From: Deltaproteobacteria bacterium RIFCSPHIGHO2_01_FULL_43_49
Lineage (GTDB): Bacteria > UBA10199 > SPLOWO2-01-44-7
Assembly (NCBI GenBank): GCA_001798075.1
Contig: MGRG01000007.1
Coordinates: forward strand, 34,527 to 98,526
Reading direction: 5' to 3'
DNA: 64,000 nt
Position 1 is the stretch's first letter; each line of letters begins with the position of its first letter. The notes under the pieces are model-generated. The model saw only the letters and a list, made by a program, of their open reading frames with translations, was not told where the DNA came from and searched no databases. The position numbers were made by a program, and so were the translations under genes. Below are positions 61,917 to 64,000 of this stretch, in pieces.

Positions 61917-62691
61917 AGAAAAACATATAGAGCTTTTTGAAAAAGTTCTCCATGATCTCAAGGATTTCCTCCCTTATCTTGTCCTCGTCGGCGGTTGGGT
62001 TCCCTTCCTTTATTCCCAGTATGTTTGGAAGATACGGCACAAGCCTGTTGCAACCGTTGATATCGATTTTGGATTTCAAGATATCCCTTACAAAGGCAAA
62101 ATAACGATTGCCTCACGAATCAGACAACAAAATTATGGGGAGCACCATTTCGATATGGGGCGATTGTATCCTTTTGTTCCAATTGCGCAATTGGGAAAAA
62201 GCAATATCAAGGCAGATGTGGAGTTTATTACCTCGCCGGAAACTTCAAAGGAAATCAAAGAAAAATTGGTTGGGAAGGAAATTAAAATCAACACTATCGA
62301 AGATTTTGAGATTTTGCTTCAGTCCCCCACATCGATTAAAGTGAGAGGACTTCCAGTGCAAGTCCCCAATGCCGCTGTTTTCACCTTGCATAAATTTCTG
62401 ACTTTTGCAGTGCGTGAAAAAACAGAAAAGAGGCTAAAAGACCTTTATTATGCCTATTTCATGCTGTTCTTTTCGCCGGAAAAGGAAAAACTCACCGCAG
62501 ATATCTCCCAACTCATGAGGGAACTCAAACAAGGAAAACGTGTTCGTGATAATATCGAAAAATACTTTGAGGACCCTAATGACAGAGGCCCAGCTTGGAT
62601 TGATGAAATAACCGAAGGCTCTGTTATTCAAACCCTTGTGGACGATGTCCGCCAAGATTCCTTCGAACGAATTGCAAATTTGATTCGGTAA
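61906..62691 (+). CDS. AbiEii-like nucleotidyltransferase toxin (261 aa)
   Basis: The TTG start lies inside the partner gene. The nucleotidyltransferase motif is VLVGGW (residues about 25-30), then a catalytic-type DIDFGF, with a further Asp in NIKADVEFI. AbiEii-type proteins use a nucleotide to disable a growth function and can block phage. The C-terminal helical domain (LSRDKLT-like: KEKLTADISQLMRELKQGKR) is consistent. The family call rests on the GGW...DIDF pattern and the paired context rather than on full-length identity. Confidence 0.72.
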   Translation: MADKEKHIELFEKVLHDLKDFLPYLVLVGGWVPFLYSQYVWKIRHKPVATVDIDFGFQDIPYKGKITIASRIRQQNYGEHHFDMGRLYPFVPIAQLGKSNIKADVEFITSPETSKEIKEKLVGKEIKINTIEDFEILLQSPTSIKVRGLPVQVPNAAVFTLHKFLTFAVREKTEKRLKDLYYAYFMLFFSPEKEKLTADISQLMRELKQGKRVRDNIEKYFEDPNDRGPAWIDEITEGSVIQTLVDDVRQDSFERIANLIR

Positions 62692-62804
62692 AAATAAGCG
62701 GCTTTTTGTGCTGACGCAACATCTTGGGGTGAACGGTTAGATGATTTTCCTGCCGCACTACGTGCTCTAGGGCTAGGACAGCGTGCGGGAGCCGTTTTAA
62801 AATA
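62692..62804 (+). pseudogene. Gene-end remnant just after the AbiE-type pair
   Basis: In the frame of the toxin gene, immediately after its stop, an open stretch reads AAFCADATSWGERLDDFPAA and continues about 15 more residues to a TAG at about 62802. It looks like the protein-like C-terminus of some gene, with no start. No matching complete gene is in this window. It parallels the displaced gene ends at 6988 and 7489 but lacks their internal proof. Confidence 0.4.
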
Positions 62805-62843
62805 GGCTTGTTTAATCAAAAGACTTCCTTAATGATGTAGGCT

Positions 62844-63440
62844 ATGTCCATCAACATTCAAAAAGCTCTCGATTGGTTTCAACAAGAAAAACCCGTTGAG
62901 TCAGAAGAAACGATTTGCCCCAGCCGGGATATTTTTCAGGGAAGACTTGATCATATGTTGCGATGGTTGCTGAAAAATCCCCACCCGGAGGCTGCTGATA
63001 CTCTTTTTACGGCTATTTTGGGGGAGTTGGGAAACAATTGTTTTGACCACAACTTGGGGCAGTGGCGAGACCTCGCCGGCTGTTGGTTTGAATATCATGT
63101 CGAAGCGAACAATTTATGGAGTATCGTTGCCGACCGCGGTCAAGGAGTCTTTTCTTCATTAAGTCAAGTCTTGCCCACTATCAAAGACGACAAAGAAGCA
63201 TTGGAAATCGCCTTCCATAAAAAAATCTCCGGAAGAAGTCCCGAAAAAAGAGGCAATGGTTTGAAATTCGTTCGTAGTGTAATCAACGGCAATGAAAAAC
63301 GAGGGCTCTTTTTTGCTTCTGGAGGAGCTTTTCGAATTTTCGGCTGCCTCAAAAAAGAACTCAAAAAAATGATCGAAACCACAAGCCAAAAAATTACTGG
63401 CAAAGGAACATTCGCCCTTGTATTATTTAAGCTATCATGA
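62844..63440 (+). CDS. Histidine-kinase-like ATPase-fold protein (198 aa)
   Basis: GHKL-type ATPase signatures in order: the N box ELGNNCFDHN, the G1 box DRGQGV and the G2 box RGNGLKFV. There are no phosphoacceptor His or sensor domains, so it is an anti-sigma-factor-like or switch ATPase. It ends 4 bases inside the STAS-like gene. Such ATPase/STAS-like pairs occur in signalling and in some defence settings; the partner and outcome here are unknown. Confidence 0.8.
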   Translation: MSINIQKALDWFQQEKPVESEETICPSRDIFQGRLDHMLRWLLKNPHPEAADTLFTAILGELGNNCFDHNLGQWRDLAGCWFEYHVEANNLWSIVADRGQGVFSSLSQVLPTIKDDKEALEIAFHKKISGRSPEKRGNGLKFVRSVINGNEKRGLFFASGGAFRIFGCLKKELKKMIETTSQKITGKGTFALVLFKLS

Positions 63441-63709
63441 AAATTGAGATCAGAAAATTTGGAGATATTCTTGTTTCACGCCCCGCTGGAAGAGAAGCCT
63501 TCTTGGTTATTAAATCTTATCTGAAACCTAAATCGTCTTCTGAACTGGTGGAACTGGATTTCACCGGCGTCAAGGTCATGACACCCTCTTGGCTGGATGA
63601 AGTGTTAGAGGGGTTGAAAGGAGAGTTCGCCAATCGTGTTCGGTGTCTCCCTTCCGACAATCCAACGGTCATTGAGTCTATTAAAACACTGGAAGAATGG
63701 GGTGGCTAA
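63437..63709 (+). CDS. DUF4325/STAS-like protein (90 aa)
   Basis: The small alpha/beta fold has ELVELDFTGVKVMTPSWLDEV, the strand-helix pattern of STAS-like anti-anti-sigma proteins; a Ser/Thr in that segment (TPSWLDE) could be the modified site. It is coupled to the ATPase gene by a 4-base overlap, the usual arrangement for this family. It probably binds or is phosphorylated by its neighbour. Last real gene in the window. Confidence 0.75.
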   Translation: MKIEIRKFGDILVSRPAGREAFLVIKSYLKPKSSSELVELDFTGVKVMTPSWLDEVLEGLKGEFANRVRCLPSDNPTVIESIKTLEEWGG

Positions 63710-63800
63710 CCCTTCGACTCCCCTTCGACAAGCTCAGGGTCGCTCAGGGCACGCGGGATTAACCTCCGCGCTTCTCGCGCTGCGGGTACTTCGTCGGCGT
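63697..63800 (+). repeat. CCCTTCGACAAGCTCAGGG-type dispersed repeat, second site
   Basis: GGGGTGGCTAACCCTTCGAC overlaps the end of the STAS-like gene, followed by CCCTTCGACAAGCTCAGGG. The remainder of the window (to 64000) shows only composition-biased non-coding DNA with no protein-like frame. Confidence 0.6.
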
Positions 63801-64000
63801 CCCACTTCGTGGGAACCCCGCCTCGATCGTCGAACTCCGTCCCGCCTTTGGCGGAAGGGTCCTCTCCCAACATCATCTCCAAGAAAATGGCCAACACAAG
63901 GAACCCAGAAAGAAACCCAGACGGACGACGGAACTAAATCAGGAGAGGACGAAAAGCAGACACATTTTTCAAAGAGATTATTGGTCCACTTCTAAAATTC

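Noticed and set aside
63636..63995. A 119-codon open frame at the right edge
   Set aside because: It overlaps the STAS-like gene and dispersed repeats and is low complexity.
10000..64000. CRISPR arrays
   Set aside because: I saw no regularly spaced 25-40-base direct repeats with unique spacers; the repeats found are palindromes or short tandem units.

Overview
This window reads as a chromosomal segment of an uncultured Gram-negative bacterium, most like the deltaproteobacterial-type lineages known from groundwater metagenomes. The reasons are outer-membrane and lipoprotein-type proteins, a type III secretion export gate (SctV), FHA and PEGA proteins, an FHA-sigma54 activator, TPR proteins, many toxin-antitoxin pairs and very repeat-rich intergenic DNA. 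There is no rRNA or marker phylogeny here, so the lineage is an inference. Most genes are tightly packed, and many overlap by 1-17 bases.

Layout. 1-14.9 kb: a truncated small gene; an FHA/TM/PEGA protein; two TPR secreted or anchored proteins; a double-FHA membrane protein; hicBA and copG-relE type toxin-antitoxin modules; sctV; secA; an M23 peptidase; a PP2C phosphatase. 15-26 kb: an accessory island of unusual proteins (an unknown; a transglutaminase-like/TPR protein; a protein with a sigma-region-4-like helix-turn-helix; a radical SAM protein; a class I glutamine amidotransferase), mixed with uppP, tRNA-Val, an SPFH protein and an SDR. 26-31 kb: a DUF4143-type ATPase, a gene split by a -1 shift at an A7 run, a TIGR02391-type protein, tRNA-Leu and tRNA-Cys. 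30.7-44 kb: TPR protein, ssb, a DUF3187-like protein, trxB, a Fic/HTH 'mobile mystery' pair, a hydrophobic/coiled-coil protein, a second DUF4143 ATPase, an ABC-2 exporter, a patatin, a malate/lactate dehydrogenase, an M23 lipoprotein and an FHA-sigma54 activator. 44-50 kb: ligA, a histidine phosphatase, two zinc dehydrogenases and a DhnA-type aldolase. 49.8-57 kb: a six-gene group-4-hydrogenase-like operon whose large subunit lacks the NiFe cysteines (Ehr-like). 57-64 kb: a second uppP, a DUF167 gene, a GC-rich POT transporter and Sel1 lipoprotein, an AbiE-type pair, and an ATPase/STAS-like pair.

Four patterns cut across the genes. (1) Five sites match GCAACTTT-N11-GCCGATAA closely, with a weaker sixth. 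This is the layout of a sigma-28 (FliA-type) promoter with an altered -35 box. The sites precede the PP2C gene, the island genes and the hydrophobic/coiled-coil protein, suggesting one regulon, plausibly type III secretion substrates and partners. (2) Two toxin-antitoxin modules lie at the 3' ends of structural genes. In each case a second, synonymously diverged copy of the host gene's last codons lies on the far side of the module. (3) A palindromic repeat family occurs four times. Two copies are translated in frame as protein segments, as in Rickettsia palindromic elements, and each copy has its own self-complementary outer stem. (4) A superfamily of three-way-junction ('cloverleaf') repeats has conserved linkers but arms that differ and covary between copies.
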